Under the pieces are notes generated by a model. The model saw only the letters and a program-made list of their open reading frames with translations. It had not been told where the DNA came from and did not search any database. Of a stretch of DNA of 15,979 nt, positions 1 through 6,979 are shown in pieces (position 1 is the first letter of the stretch; every line of letters starts with the position of its first letter). The position numbers were made by a program, and so were the translations under genes. Source of the stretch: Suilimivivens sp964614185 (GTDB lineage Bacteria > Bacillota > Clostridia > Lachnospirales > Lachnospiraceae); assembly GCA_964614185.1 (NCBI GenBank), contig CAZTKJ010000059.1, forward strand, positions 1 to 15,979. The letters are read 5' to 3'.

Positions 1-51
1 CTTTCATTACTATTTGTGCCGCCAACCAAAGGCGGCGGAATGGAGATTTTT

Positions 52-542
52 ATGATAAGATTAAGACCATATAAGGCTTGTGACGCACAGACAATAACAA
101 AATGGATAAAAGATGAATATGCCTTTCGCCAATGGAGTGCAGATCGTTATGAGAAATACCCTATTACTGCTGTGGATATGAATTCATATTATGACAGAGA
201 CAGGAATAATGAAAGAATTTGGGGTATGACGGCATTTGATGATACAGGTATTGTGGACATTTAACTATGCGCTTCCCGAATGACAACAGTTTTGATGAAA
301 TCCGATTAGGCTTTGTAATTGTCGATGATAAAAGGCGAGGGAAAGGCTATGGAAAAGAAATAATTTCTTTAGCTATTCAATATGCATTTGACCTTGTTAA
401 AGTAAAGAAAGTATCATTAGGGGTTTTTGAAAACAATAAAACCGCTATCAGATAAATTTTGGTTACCAGGCAGGTTTGGTATGCAACCTTTCACCGGCGT
501 GAGGGGTTTTATCAGAAGAAGGGGTTGATTCTTAATCAGTAA
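52..542 (+). pseudogene. GNAT-family N-acetyltransferase, frameshifted and truncated
   Basis: The reading starts at ATG 52 after a GGAG at 42-45 and gives a typical GNAT beginning (MIRLRPYKACDAQTI). It stops at 262-264, but the next frame continues the same domain from 258 (HLTMRFPNDN, then LGFVIVDDKRRGKGYGKEI, whose R-x-x-G-x-G/A type loop binds acetyl-CoA). Adding one G to the GG at 255-256 restores G-I-V-G-H-L-T-M-R across the break. The second frame meets TAA at 453-455 directly after NNKTAIR, where relatives normally continue with a CY..GF segment of about 40 residues; the bases from 456 to the next stop at 540-542 do not resemble that end. The gene is therefore both frameshifted and missing its C-terminus. 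The frameshift alone could be a sequencing error; the lost end could not. Substrate unknown. Confidence 0.75.
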
Positions 543-1332
543 TGGAGTGTATCAGGATCGAGTTGAATTTTTCAAGCTGGTCATACATGATCCCATGGCC
601 ACTGTCAGGTAAACTTATGAGTTTTGAACCACAGATGTTTTCATGTTGTATTTTGGCAAGTCCATCGGAGACAATGATATCTTTGCCGCCATGAATAATG
701 TATGTGGGAACATGGACATATCTGAAATCATCTCTAACGTCTTCATCGCGCAGAGCGATACCGCACTTTATGGTTCCGATTCCTGAAGCAGACAGAGCGA
801 TATCCCTGAACCAGTCAATGACTGCATTGGAATGAGGACATGCAAAAAGCTGTTTGCTGAAGTTTTGGCATAGCTGCGGTCTGTCGGTTTTGGCGAGGTT
901 TATCAGGTCATTGACTTCCTGCACGGTTTTCCCATATGGAAACTGCGTAAAGCATGGGGCAGCGGCAGAAAGAAGAATCAGTCGACAGACGCCGAATCCA
1001 TTGTGACAATTCATATATCTTAAGGCAATGGCTCCGCCCATTGAAAAGCCCACCAGAATGAATCTTTTAAGACAAAGCTGGCGGACTACCTGAAATATAT
1101 CAGCAGCCATCTGATCATAAGAATATCCGTCAGCAGGCGTATCTGACATTCCAAAACCTCTTAAGTCCACCGCAACTACACGGTATCTGCAATTGGTAAG
1201 CAGATTTATCTGATATTCAAAGATTTGGTGGGAGAGAGGCCAGCCATGAATAAGGAAAACGGTCTGTTTTCCCTGGGGGTTATAGTCGTAAACGGCAATT
1301 TTTGTGCCATCGTTTGATGTGATATAATGCAT
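532..1332 (-). CDS. alpha/beta-hydrolase (arylesterase / non-haem haloperoxidase-like)
   Basis: A 266-residue cytoplasmic alpha/beta-hydrolase with no signal peptide. The oxyanion loop HGWPLS lies at 29-34, the nucleophile elbow GFSMGG puts Ser97 in place, Asp218 sits in HGGKD, and His246 in SGHG completes the triad. The overall pattern (DGT-K-I near the start, HGWPLS, DLRGFG-SD, GFSMGG, IIHGGKD, GHG) matches the aryl esterase/chloroperoxidase subgroup, whose members hydrolyse small esters and may show perhydrolase activity; the real substrate cannot be read from sequence. The start at 1332 is chosen because AAAGGTG lies about four bases upstream on this strand and homology begins there; the frame stays open further upstream but runs through a promoter and the divergent gene. 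It is transcribed away from the DUF5050-like gene and ends against the GNAT remnant. Confidence 0.88.
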   Translation of the reverse strand: MHYITSNDGTKIAVYDYNPQGKQTVFLIHGWPLSHQIFEYQINLLTNCRYRVVAVDLRGFGMSDTPADGYSYDQMAADIFQVVRQLCLKRFILVGFSMGGAIALRYMNCHNGFGVCRLILLSAAAPCFTQFPYGKTVQEVNDLINLAKTDRPQLCQNFSKQLFACPHSNAVIDWFRDIALSASGIGTIKCGIALRDEDVRDDFRYVHVPTYIIHGGKDIIVSDGLAKIQHENICGSKLISLPDSGHGIMYDQLEKFNSILIHSITD

Positions 1333-1359
1333 AAACACCTTTATGATCAGGTTTTTTAT

Positions 1360-1389
1360 ATTATATGCGAAAAAGGTGGGTAAGGTTAA
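1360..1389 (-). promoter_or_regulatory. candidate sigma-A promoter for the hydrolase gene
   Basis: On the minus strand a perfect TATAAT (plus-strand 1360-1365) lies 18 bases after TTAACC (1384-1389), a four-of-six match to TTGACA. Transcription would start near 1353 and leave a leader of about 20 bases with the AAAGGTG ribosome site. It sits in the 91-base gap between two divergent genes; I found no equally good promoter for the rightward gene. Confidence 0.5.
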
Positions 1390-1423
1390 CGCCGCGTGCA
1401 TTGAGATCAGAGAGGAGAAATCT

Positions 1424-2347
1424 ATGAAATTGTTCAATATTACTTCTGCATTCTCAGGTATCGCTGTAATGTTTTTGCTGGCTATTTTGGCAACGAATTT
1501 ATTAGGGGAAAATAAAAAAGATGCAGAAATAAAGCAGCCGGAAGAAAAAGAATTAGTGATGGACATTAATGGAGAAAAAATATATCCCATAAGCATTGAT
1601 ATGATAGATGAGCAGAAAGCAGATGACTGGGTTTATTTTAGATATATACTGACTGAAACTTATAATGATTATACAGTCACTTATCCGGCATTATTCAGGT
1701 ATCAGGAAGATGTTTGCATGGTTGAACGTGTTAATGACAGGGCATGTTATTCATTTGAAATTGTGGGAGATCGTGTCTATTATTTGGATTCCTCCATATC
1801 TTATCAGGATCATGGAGAATTATATGTATCAAAGGTGAATGGAGAGGATAAAAGAATATTAGAGGATGAATTATTTGATTTTCAAATCGTAGATGAACGC
1901 TATATTTATTATACTTACAGATATGATACGGTAGGCGTAGGACTAGAAGGACATGCATTATACAGAATGAACCTGGACGGTTCGGAAAGGATGATAACGG
2001 CTTACGAAGTATCGGGGATAGATATGAACACAAGTCATTTTGATTACAAAGTTGAAGACGGCTGGGTTGATTGTGGAACATTTAAAATGGAACTGGGAGA
2101 ACCGGCAGACGGATATGAAAAAATAGTCTTCAAAGACATTGGGGACAATGACTGGATCTACTATGTGACGAACAGACTAATAAAGGCAAGAAAAGACGGT
2201 TCGGAAAGCGTGGAATTAGACGGCGTAGACGATTATTATTATGAAATAGAAAAGATAGAGGACGACTGGATTTATTACATTAAGGGAGGAGAAAAGTATA
2301 AAATCCGAACAGATGGTTCCGGAAAAGAGGCAATATCAGATGTATGA
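1424..2347 (+). CDS. membrane-anchored DUF5050-like beta-propeller protein
   Basis: A 307-residue protein with one N-terminal membrane segment (about residues 10-28) and no lipobox cysteine, so it is probably a type II anchored extracytoplasmic protein. The rest is acidic and built of repeating short units with D-W-[IV]-Y-[YF] or [RD]-[VI]-Y-Y (DDWVYF, DRVYYL, ERYIYY, NDWIYY, DDWIYY), alternating with DG-S-E or NGEDK turns. This pattern is typical of DUF5050, a domain predicted to fold like a beta-propeller and common in Clostridia; its function is not known. The start is ATG 1424 after AGAGGAG at 1411-1417; the frame is open upstream of that but without a site or homology. The TraX-family gene follows 47 bases later on the same strand, suggesting co-transcription. 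Confidence 0.75.
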   Translation: MKLFNITSAFSGIAVMFLLAILATNLLGENKKDAEIKQPEEKELVMDINGEKIYPISIDMIDEQKADDWVYFRYILTETYNDYTVTYPALFRYQEDVCMVERVNDRACYSFEIVGDRVYYLDSSISYQDHGELYVSKVNGEDKRILEDELFDFQIVDERYIYYTYRYDTVGVGLEGHALYRMNLDGSERMITAYEVSGIDMNTSHFDYKVEDGWVDCGTFKMELGEPADGYEKIVFKDIGDNDWIYYVTNRLIKARKDGSESVELDGVDDYYYEIEKIEDDWIYYIKGGEKYKIRTDGSGKEAISDV

Positions 2348-2394
2348 TCGCTTTTTAAAGAGTATACAATAATAGCATTGGAGGGAATGCGTCT

Positions 2395-3144
2395 ATGACT
2401 CAAAATTCGAGATTCAACATTAGTTCCTTCACGCTTCATGTGTTGGCTATGGGGTTAATGCTATGTGACCATACATGGGCAGTGCTTTTTCCGGCAGAAG
2501 AATGGCTGACCTGTATCGGGCGGATAGCATACCCGATTTTCGCGTTTATGATCGTAGAAGGCTATACCCATACACATGATTTGCGCCGCTATATACTGCG
2601 TATTCTTTTGTGGGCTTGTTTGTCTGAAATACCATTCAACATTATGTATGGCGGAAGTATATTTTATCCATATCATCAAAATGTACTTTGGACGTTTTTA
2701 GAGAGTTTGCTGCTGATTATTTTGATTGAGAAATGCAGAACGCATTTTAAAAAAGTATTAGCAACGGTGCTGTGTGCTGGTATTGCCATTTTGGGATTTA
2801 TTCTTGGCTACGCAACCATGGTGGATTACTATGGAATCGGCGTCCTAACTGTTTTGACATTCTATTTTTTCAGGGGGCAGACCTGGAAAATCCGGTTAAT
2901 CCAGCTTATATGCCTGTATATTTTGAATGTAAAAATGTTGGGAGGATATTACTATGTTTTCCAAGTATTTGGACATGATATGGAATTTGTTCAACAGGGA
3001 CTTGCTATGATAGCATTGATTCCTATTTGGTTATATCAAGGGCGTCAGGGATTTCATAATAAAATATTTCAATACGCTTGTTATGCTTTTTACCCCATTC
3101 ATATCATTGTCTTGATTTTGTTGCAATACTGGTTGTTAAGATAA
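2395..3144 (+). CDS. TraX-family integral membrane protein
   Basis: A 249-residue polytopic membrane protein with about seven hydrophobic segments. Family landmarks are visible in order: DH at 25-26 in the first segment, GRIAYPIFAFMIVEGY at 42-57 followed by T-x-x-x-x-R-R-Y, SEIPFN at 77-82, NVLWT near 96-100, DYYGIGVL at 144-151, and a C-terminal QYACYAFYPIHI at 226-237. TraX of F-like plasmids N-acetylates F pilin, and the wider family belongs to membrane acyltransferases; chromosomal copies in Firmicutes have no assigned substrate and no pilin gene is nearby. A GGAGGG lies about nine bases before the start. The gene meets the leftward DUF4230 gene tail to tail with a single base between the stop codons, so no room exists for a conventional terminator between them. 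Confidence 0.85.
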   Translation: MTQNSRFNISSFTLHVLAMGLMLCDHTWAVLFPAEEWLTCIGRIAYPIFAFMIVEGYTHTHDLRRYILRILLWACLSEIPFNIMYGGSIFYPYHQNVLWTFLESLLLIILIEKCRTHFKKVLATVLCAGIAILGFILGYATMVDYYGIGVLTVLTFYFFRGQTWKIRLIQLICLYILNVKMLGGYYYVFQVFGHDMEFVQQGLAMIALIPIWLYQGRQGFHNKIFQYACYAFYPIHIIVLILLQYWLLR

Positions 3145-3145
3145 T

Positions 3146-3805
3146 TCAATCAAATACCACTTCAATATGATAGTCTCCCACGTCATAGGAGCCGCGCATA
3201 AAGTTTTCCACCAATGAAACTGCGTTTGTTTTTGCTCTGTCAAGTAATCCTTCTTCTATAGCTTTTTGCTCTTCGCTGTTTTTTAAATCAGCAAATGAAT
3301 CGGCTACATTTGTGACAGTAATGGGATTAAAAATATTATTTTTCTCATCGTAAAGCTGAAAACTATCCTGATCGACTTCGGAACTGATAATTTCAACATC
3401 AGGAAGGGTAACAGTTATTTTCTTTGAGGTATCATCTTTATCGATTTGGATTTGGGTAAAATCAATTCCTGCCATGATAGTGCCATCATAACTATAAATG
3501 AAAGTTGACGTTGTGAAAGGGATTTGAAACCCTTTTATTTCTTTAGAACTGTCTACACGCTCTACATGTGTGTAACTATATTCTGCAGTACACAGTTTTC
3601 CAATATTTGCAATGCCTGCCCTGATCGTTTCACCGGAAATTTCAGCTTTCTTTTCGACTACTTTTTCCACCTCAACTTCTCTAATGACTTCCACTTCAAC
3701 CGTTTTGACCTGTCTGCTGTAATAATATCTTGTGGCAAAGAATATACCGCAGCAAACAAATGCAGTGGCAAGTGTGCCTATTGTTTTATAAAGTATTTTT
3801 TTCAT
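3146..3805 (-). CDS. DUF4230 domain protein, single-pass membrane anchor
   Basis: A 219-residue protein with a membrane segment at about 9-27, then a charged stretch of Val/Glu repeats (VEVEVIREVEVEKVVEK) likely to form an extended or coiled stalk, then a DUF4230 domain (about 60-219). Features typical of the domain are the early segment with Y-x-Y-T, the central strands ITVTLPDVEIISSEVDQDS and the helical part NAVSLVENFMRG followed by a final beta strand (DYHIEVVF). The topology suggests the domain lies outside the cytoplasm. Function is unknown. GAGGG lies just before the ATG at 3805. It converges with the TraX-family gene, one base separating the two stops. Confidence 0.8.
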   Translation of the reverse strand: MKKILYKTIGTLATAFVCCGIFFATRYYYSRQVKTVEVEVIREVEVEKVVEKKAEISGETIRAGIANIGKLCTAEYSYTHVERVDSSKEIKGFQIPFTTSTFIYSYDGTIMAGIDFTQIQIDKDDTSKKITVTLPDVEIISSEVDQDSFQLYDEKNNIFNPITVTNVADSFADLKNSEEQKAIEEGLLDRAKTNAVSLVENFMRGSYDVGDYHIEVVFD

Positions 3806-4155
3806 ATCAGCCCTCTATATTAGTTATTTTTTCTGGAAAATTTTACTTAGAGTATCATATTTCAACATTTTTTTCAATAAATACAGCTTTTTATGACAGC
3901 AAAAGTTAAAATAGTACTTTATTCTTGTGGGAAATGGTTAGCTGTACTAAAATGATTTCAAAAGCGATTGCTGTTACTTTAAATATAGTTTGAAAGTTCG
4001 ATAAAAAGAATTTAAAGGAAAAAATAAAGTCAAAAACACTCCGGGGGATATGGTAATTGATTTTTGGGCCGGTATAAGATATAATTTATGCAACATTATC
4101 TAAGATAGGGGAGGCAGGATGCCTTTAGTATTACAGAAAGAGAGGTGTATGTTGT
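3806..4155. other. 350-base AT-rich intergenic region between divergent genes
   Basis: This region separates the leftward DUF4230 gene from the rightward diguanylate cyclase. It contains homopolymer A/T runs, one strong rightward promoter (4057-4085) and a possible leader peptide (4119-4193). I looked for a c-di-GMP-I or -II riboswitch, which would make sense before a GGDEF gene, and saw neither its conserved core nor a convincing multi-stem fold. No other gene or clear repeat is visible in 3831-4050. Confidence 0.6.
4057..4085 (+). promoter_or_regulatory. sigma-A promoter for the diguanylate cyclase gene
   Basis: TTGATT at 4057-4062 and a perfect TATAAT at 4080-4085 are separated by the ideal 17 bases. 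The predicted start is near 4092, giving a leader of about 64 bases that contains the small open frame at 4119. This is the best matched housekeeping promoter I see in the window. Confidence 0.7.
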
Positions 4156-4193
4156 ATGTTGCTGAAAACGTCAATTGTATGCCTTTTATTTAG
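4119..4193 (+). CDS. possible 24-residue leader peptide overlapping the GGDEF gene start
   Basis: ATG 4119 follows GGGGAGG (4108-4114) by four bases, a stronger site than that of the downstream gene. The frame reads 24 codons and stops at 4191-4193, overlapping the first 38 bases of the diguanylate cyclase in another frame. The peptide (MPLVLQKERC...) resembles nothing I know. Translation across the downstream start could control or couple its translation. A frame of this length may equally occur by chance. Confidence 0.22.
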   Translation: MPLVLQKERCMLYVAENVNCMPFI

Positions 4194-5637
4194 TATATAT
4201 ATGATAGGGTTTTATTATCGGAAACCCCATATTCCTGTTAAGTCTACTAAAGTATTCCAGCAGCTGATAGGGATAGAATTTCTAAATGTGTTGTTTGATC
4301 TGATTACGGTTTATACGGTTAATCACCGGAATATTATTCCTGATGAAATTAATTTGATTGCTCATATTATTTATTTGATGTCTATATTGGGATATATTTT
4401 CCTTTTATTTCTGTATATGAGAAGCTATCTGGAAGCGAGTATGAAGTTTAGCAAAGCTGTCAGGTGTTTTCATATTTTTCCGTTTATTGTGTCTGCGATA
4501 GGGATTTTGGCGCTTCCTATTACTTATGTTCACGGGAAAACAACCGATTATTCTCTGGGACCTAAAGCATATGCACTCTATGCAAGTATTGTTATATACC
4601 TGATCATGATCCTGTATTATTGTCTCCGATACTGGGATAGACTGGATACGGAAAAAAGAATGGCAATTGTACTTGCTGTCCCTATTTATGTAGTTATTGC
4701 GATTATTCAAATGCTCATACCGGAAACGTTGTTAGTGGTTGTAGGGGCAACCCTTATTATGTTAGGATTGATATTGAGCAATGAGAATACGGAAAAATAT
4801 GTGGATGAAAAAACATCGTTATTTAATCAATATTCCTTTGAAACCGTACTGGAGGAATTTGATTTTGAAAAGCAAAAAATGATTATAGCAATTCTTTGCT
4901 TTTGCAAGACTGAAAATAATTATGACTGGAAACAGGATGTCTTGATTTTACAGGATATTTATAAGGGAATTAAGCAATACCGTCAACAGGGTTATCGCAT
5001 TTGTGAAAATGGTGTGATATTTATCAACAGTTCTGTGGAAAAGGCTCAAACAATAGTTGACAGAGTAAAGAACGTTGTTGAGGGTAAATATGGCAAAGAG
5101 AACATAATCATTGAGACAAAAGTCCTTTCCGGGGAGAATACTGTAACGAAGCACGATTGTATGCGGAATGCCATTGCTTTCTGCACGGAAACAGGCAGTC
5201 ATTTTGCGTATATTGATTACCTGACTCATATCTATAATCGAAATGCTTTTGAAAGGGATTTGTCTAATCTGCAGGAAAATAGTGATGGTTACTACATGAT
5301 TGCAGATCTGAATGATTTAAAAATAGTGAATGATACAATAGGACATTCAGCAGGAGATGCATTGCTACAGGGGTTTGCGGGTTTGCTTTTTGATGCAGCC
5401 GGTGATGATGGAAAAGTCTATCGTCAGGGTGGTGATGAATTTGCGGTTCTATATTATAAAGATGCACAGCAGTTTATAAATGAATTGTCTAAGCAGTGTA
5501 TAATTCATAACCAATCATATAGCGTTCCTATCAAGTATGCTATTGGATATTGCAAGCTTAGTGACAGAAACTTCATGGATGTTGCAGATAAGATGATGTA
5601 TGCAAATAAAAGAGCTATGAAGCAGCAGAAGGATTGA
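4156..5637 (+). CDS. membrane diguanylate cyclase with degenerate plus intact GGDEF modules
   Basis: A 493-residue protein. About seven hydrophobic helices fill residues 3-208 and form a membrane sensor of unknown ligand. The C-terminal domain starts at D-x-L-T (354-357, followed by IYNRNAFERDL), carries a metal-site Asp384 in ADLNDLKIVND, the signature GGDEF at 425-429 preceded by YRQ, and the final ADKMMYANKRA; these are the residues needed to make c-di-GMP from two GTP. The RxxD inhibitory site expected at nine to six residues before GGDEF is absent (GDDG instead). Residues 217-315 look like a second, decayed GGDEF fold: DEKTSLFNQYSFE mimics the domain opening, and YRICENGVIFI occupies the place of YR-GGDEF-V-L. 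The start uses GAGAGGTG at 4140-4147 before ATG 4156. It is transcribed alone from 4057-4085. Confidence 0.88.
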   Translation: MLLKTSIVCLLFSIYMIGFYYRKPHIPVKSTKVFQQLIGIEFLNVLFDLITVYTVNHRNIIPDEINLIAHIIYLMSILGYIFLLFLYMRSYLEASMKFSKAVRCFHIFPFIVSAIGILALPITYVHGKTTDYSLGPKAYALYASIVIYLIMILYYCLRYWDRLDTEKRMAIVLAVPIYVVIAIIQMLIPETLLVVVGATLIMLGLILSNENTEKYVDEKTSLFNQYSFETVLEEFDFEKQKMIIAILCFCKTENNYDWKQDVLILQDIYKGIKQYRQQGYRICENGVIFINSSVEKAQTIVDRVKNVVEGKYGKENIIIETKVLSGENTVTKHDCMRNAIAFCTETGSHFAYIDYLTHIYNRNAFERDLSNLQENSDGYYMIADLNDLKIVNDTIGHSAGDALLQGFAGLLFDAAGDDGKVYRQGGDEFAVLYYKDAQQFINELSKQCIIHNQSYSVPIKYAIGYCKLSDRNFMDVADKMMYANKRAMKQQKD

Positions 5638-5645
5638 TTTTTTCT

Positions 5646-5673
5646 TTGGGATTTTAGTAAGATGTGTTATACT
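5646..5673 (+). promoter_or_regulatory. extended -10 promoter for the Cys/His-repeat membrane protein
   Basis: TATACT at 5668-5673 is preceded by TG at 5665-5666 one base away, an extended -10, with TTGGGA at 5646-5651 and a 16-base spacer. A start near 5680 would place the inverted repeat at 5683-5732 at the very 5' end of the transcript. Confidence 0.55.
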
Positions 5674-5682
5674 GGAGGTAGT

Positions 5683-5732
5683 AAATTCTGATAAAAATAT
5701 AAGGACATAAGGAAAGTACAGTATCAGAATTT
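5683..5732 (+). promoter_or_regulatory. 11-bp perfect inverted repeat in leader
   Basis: AAATTCTGATA (5683-5693) and TATCAGAATTT (5722-5732) are perfect complements separated by 28 bases that include two copies of ATAAGGA/CATAAGGA. The right arm ends six bases before the GGAG of the downstream gene. It may act as an RNA hairpin that affects translation, or as a spaced operator for a dimeric repressor just downstream of the promoter. Confidence 0.5.
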
Positions 5733-5749
5733 TAAATGGAGAAACAGCT

Positions 5750-6880
5750 ATGGAAAATGTATTAAAAGTATTGACAGCTATTTTAGGAATATTGGCAGTT
5801 ATTGTCTGCCTTGCAACAATAGGAGTAGTTGGCTTTTCGCTGGCAGGAGGAAATATTAGTCCGGTATCTGAGAAGGTGGAAAATACAGCCGAGCCGGAAG
5901 AATATGATGAAGAGGAAGCTGCTCCCACCCCTACCATAGTGCCGGACGTTGATAGTGAAATAGAGAATCAGCCGGTAAGTATGAAGGATCATGTACATGA
6001 TTATAAGGAATCTATAGACAGAAAAGCTACCTGCTATCAGGCAGGAAGAATGAAGTATACATGCCAGCTATGTAATGACGTTTATTATGTTGATATACCT
6101 TCCACGGACCATGTACCGGATGAGTGGGAAATTATCCGGGAGCCTTCAGAGAGCAGGGACGGACTTCGGGAAAAAAGATGCATTTACTGCGATGAGATCG
6201 TAACGCAGGAGAGCATTCCTTACAGGTATGCAACGACAACATCAGCTTCTAATGAACCTCATGTGCATGAGTATATAGCAGAGACAGAAAGAGAACCCAG
6301 CTGTATTCTTGCAGGACTGCGTAAGTATACCTGCAGCTGCGGAAGTTTTTATACGGAACAGATTTCAGCGCCGGGACATATAGCAACTGATTGGACGGTG
6401 GCAGAGGAAGCAACAGCCACCAAACTCGGAAGAGAACAGAGAACATGCACCGAATGCGGCGTATTATTGGATTCTAGGCCAATTCCTGTAGTGCAGGCTT
6501 CTCCCAGCCCGTCATCCGGAAATTCATCCGGCTCATCGGGAACGAGCGCCAGTCCGGCAGCCACCCGGACACCACAGCCTACAGCCAGTCCAGCTGCCAG
6601 TCCGGCTGCAAGTTCCACCGCTACGCCTACGGCCTCTCCTCATTCTCATGAATATACTTCTTATGTTCTGCGAGAAGCTAATTGTAAAGAAAAAGGAATC
6701 CGTTCTTTTGTATGCAGTTGTGGAAGCACCTATGGAGAACCTATTCCGGTGGATGGAACCAGACACGATTATAAATTCACTGTAATTCCGCCTACATTTG
6801 CATCCAATGGTTATACGCTTTACAGGTGTACCAGATGTAATGATACCTATATGGATAATTATACATCGATGTTAAAGTAG
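5750..6880 (+). CDS. membrane-anchored protein with Cys/His zinc-ribbon-like repeats
   Basis: A 376-residue protein. A hydrophobic helix at about 7-33 anchors it, with no clear cleavage site. Three repeat units follow (about 81-160, 171-245, 298-373). Each begins H-x-H-[DE]-Y, then a Cys in a T/S/N-C-x-x-x-G setting, then CxxC or CxC, then a second half-unit ending again in CxxC: C105/C108, C144/C147, C195/C197, C233/C236, C322/C324, C360/C363. This resembles extracellular repeats of Clostridia with the theme ATC-x(n)-G-x(n)-C-x-x-C-G. Whether the cysteines bind metal or form disulfides is unknown. A Ser/Pro/Thr/Ala-rich linker (about 250-298, many TASPAAS-like turns) separates the second and third units and may span the cell wall. 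GGAG at 5738-5741 precedes ATG 5750. I cannot assign a function. Confidence 0.72.
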   Translation: MENVLKVLTAILGILAVIVCLATIGVVGFSLAGGNISPVSEKVENTAEPEEYDEEEAAPTPTIVPDVDSEIENQPVSMKDHVHDYKESIDRKATCYQAGRMKYTCQLCNDVYYVDIPSTDHVPDEWEIIREPSESRDGLREKRCIYCDEIVTQESIPYRYATTTSASNEPHVHEYIAETEREPSCILAGLRKYTCSCGSFYTEQISAPGHIATDWTVAEEATATKLGREQRTCTECGVLLDSRPIPVVQASPSPSSGNSSGSSGTSASPAATRTPQPTASPAASPAASSTATPTASPHSHEYTSYVLREANCKEKGIRSFVCSCGSTYGEPIPVDGTRHDYKFTVIPPTFASNGYTLYRCTRCNDTYMDNYTSMLK

Positions 6881-6887
6881 CTAAATT

Positions 6888-6979
6888 TATACACATAAAT
6901 CTCCCTATGACGGCATATAATGCAGTAAAAATGAATGACCGCTGCGTGATATGGGTATAGGGGGATTTTTATGTATATA
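6888..6979 (+). promoter_or_regulatory. long imperfect hairpin pairing the ATPase ribosome binding site
   Basis: AAATCTCCCTAT (6897-6908) pairs with ATAGGGGGATTT (6957-6968), 12 base pairs with one G-U. Inside, CATAT (6914-6918) pairs with ATATG (6949-6953) and TGCAG (6921-6925) with CTGCG (6942-6946), leaving a 16-base loop. Outside, ACATA (6893-6897) can pair with TATGT (6970-6974), which contains the start codon. The GGGGG Shine-Dalgarno of the ATPase is thus in the stem. The right arm also ends in TTTTT (6966-6970), so an attenuation or termination role is an alternative. A TATAAT at 6916-6921 lies within the hairpin but lacks a proper -35; if it were used, the left arm would not be in the transcript. 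Confidence 0.5.

Noticed and set aside
17..37. Intrinsic terminator from the GCCGCC/GGCGGC hairpin at the left edge
   Set aside because: A 6-7 bp GC stem with a seven-base loop is present but no T run follows; the upstream gene is outside the window.
4086..4155. c-di-GMP riboswitch before the GGDEF gene
   Set aside because: The leader is only about 64 bases after the predicted start and shows none of the conserved c-di-GMP-I or -II core.
6349..6766. Alanine/glycine- or arginine-rich open frames on the minus strand opposite the Cys/His-repeat gene
   Set aside because: They mirror the Ser/Pro/Ala linker codons of the real gene, lack ribosome sites and resemble no protein family.
6881..6970. 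yybP-ykoY (Mn2+) riboswitch before the P-type ATPase
   Set aside because: The gap is short, and the hairpin seen is one long stem without the class's paired conserved internal loops.
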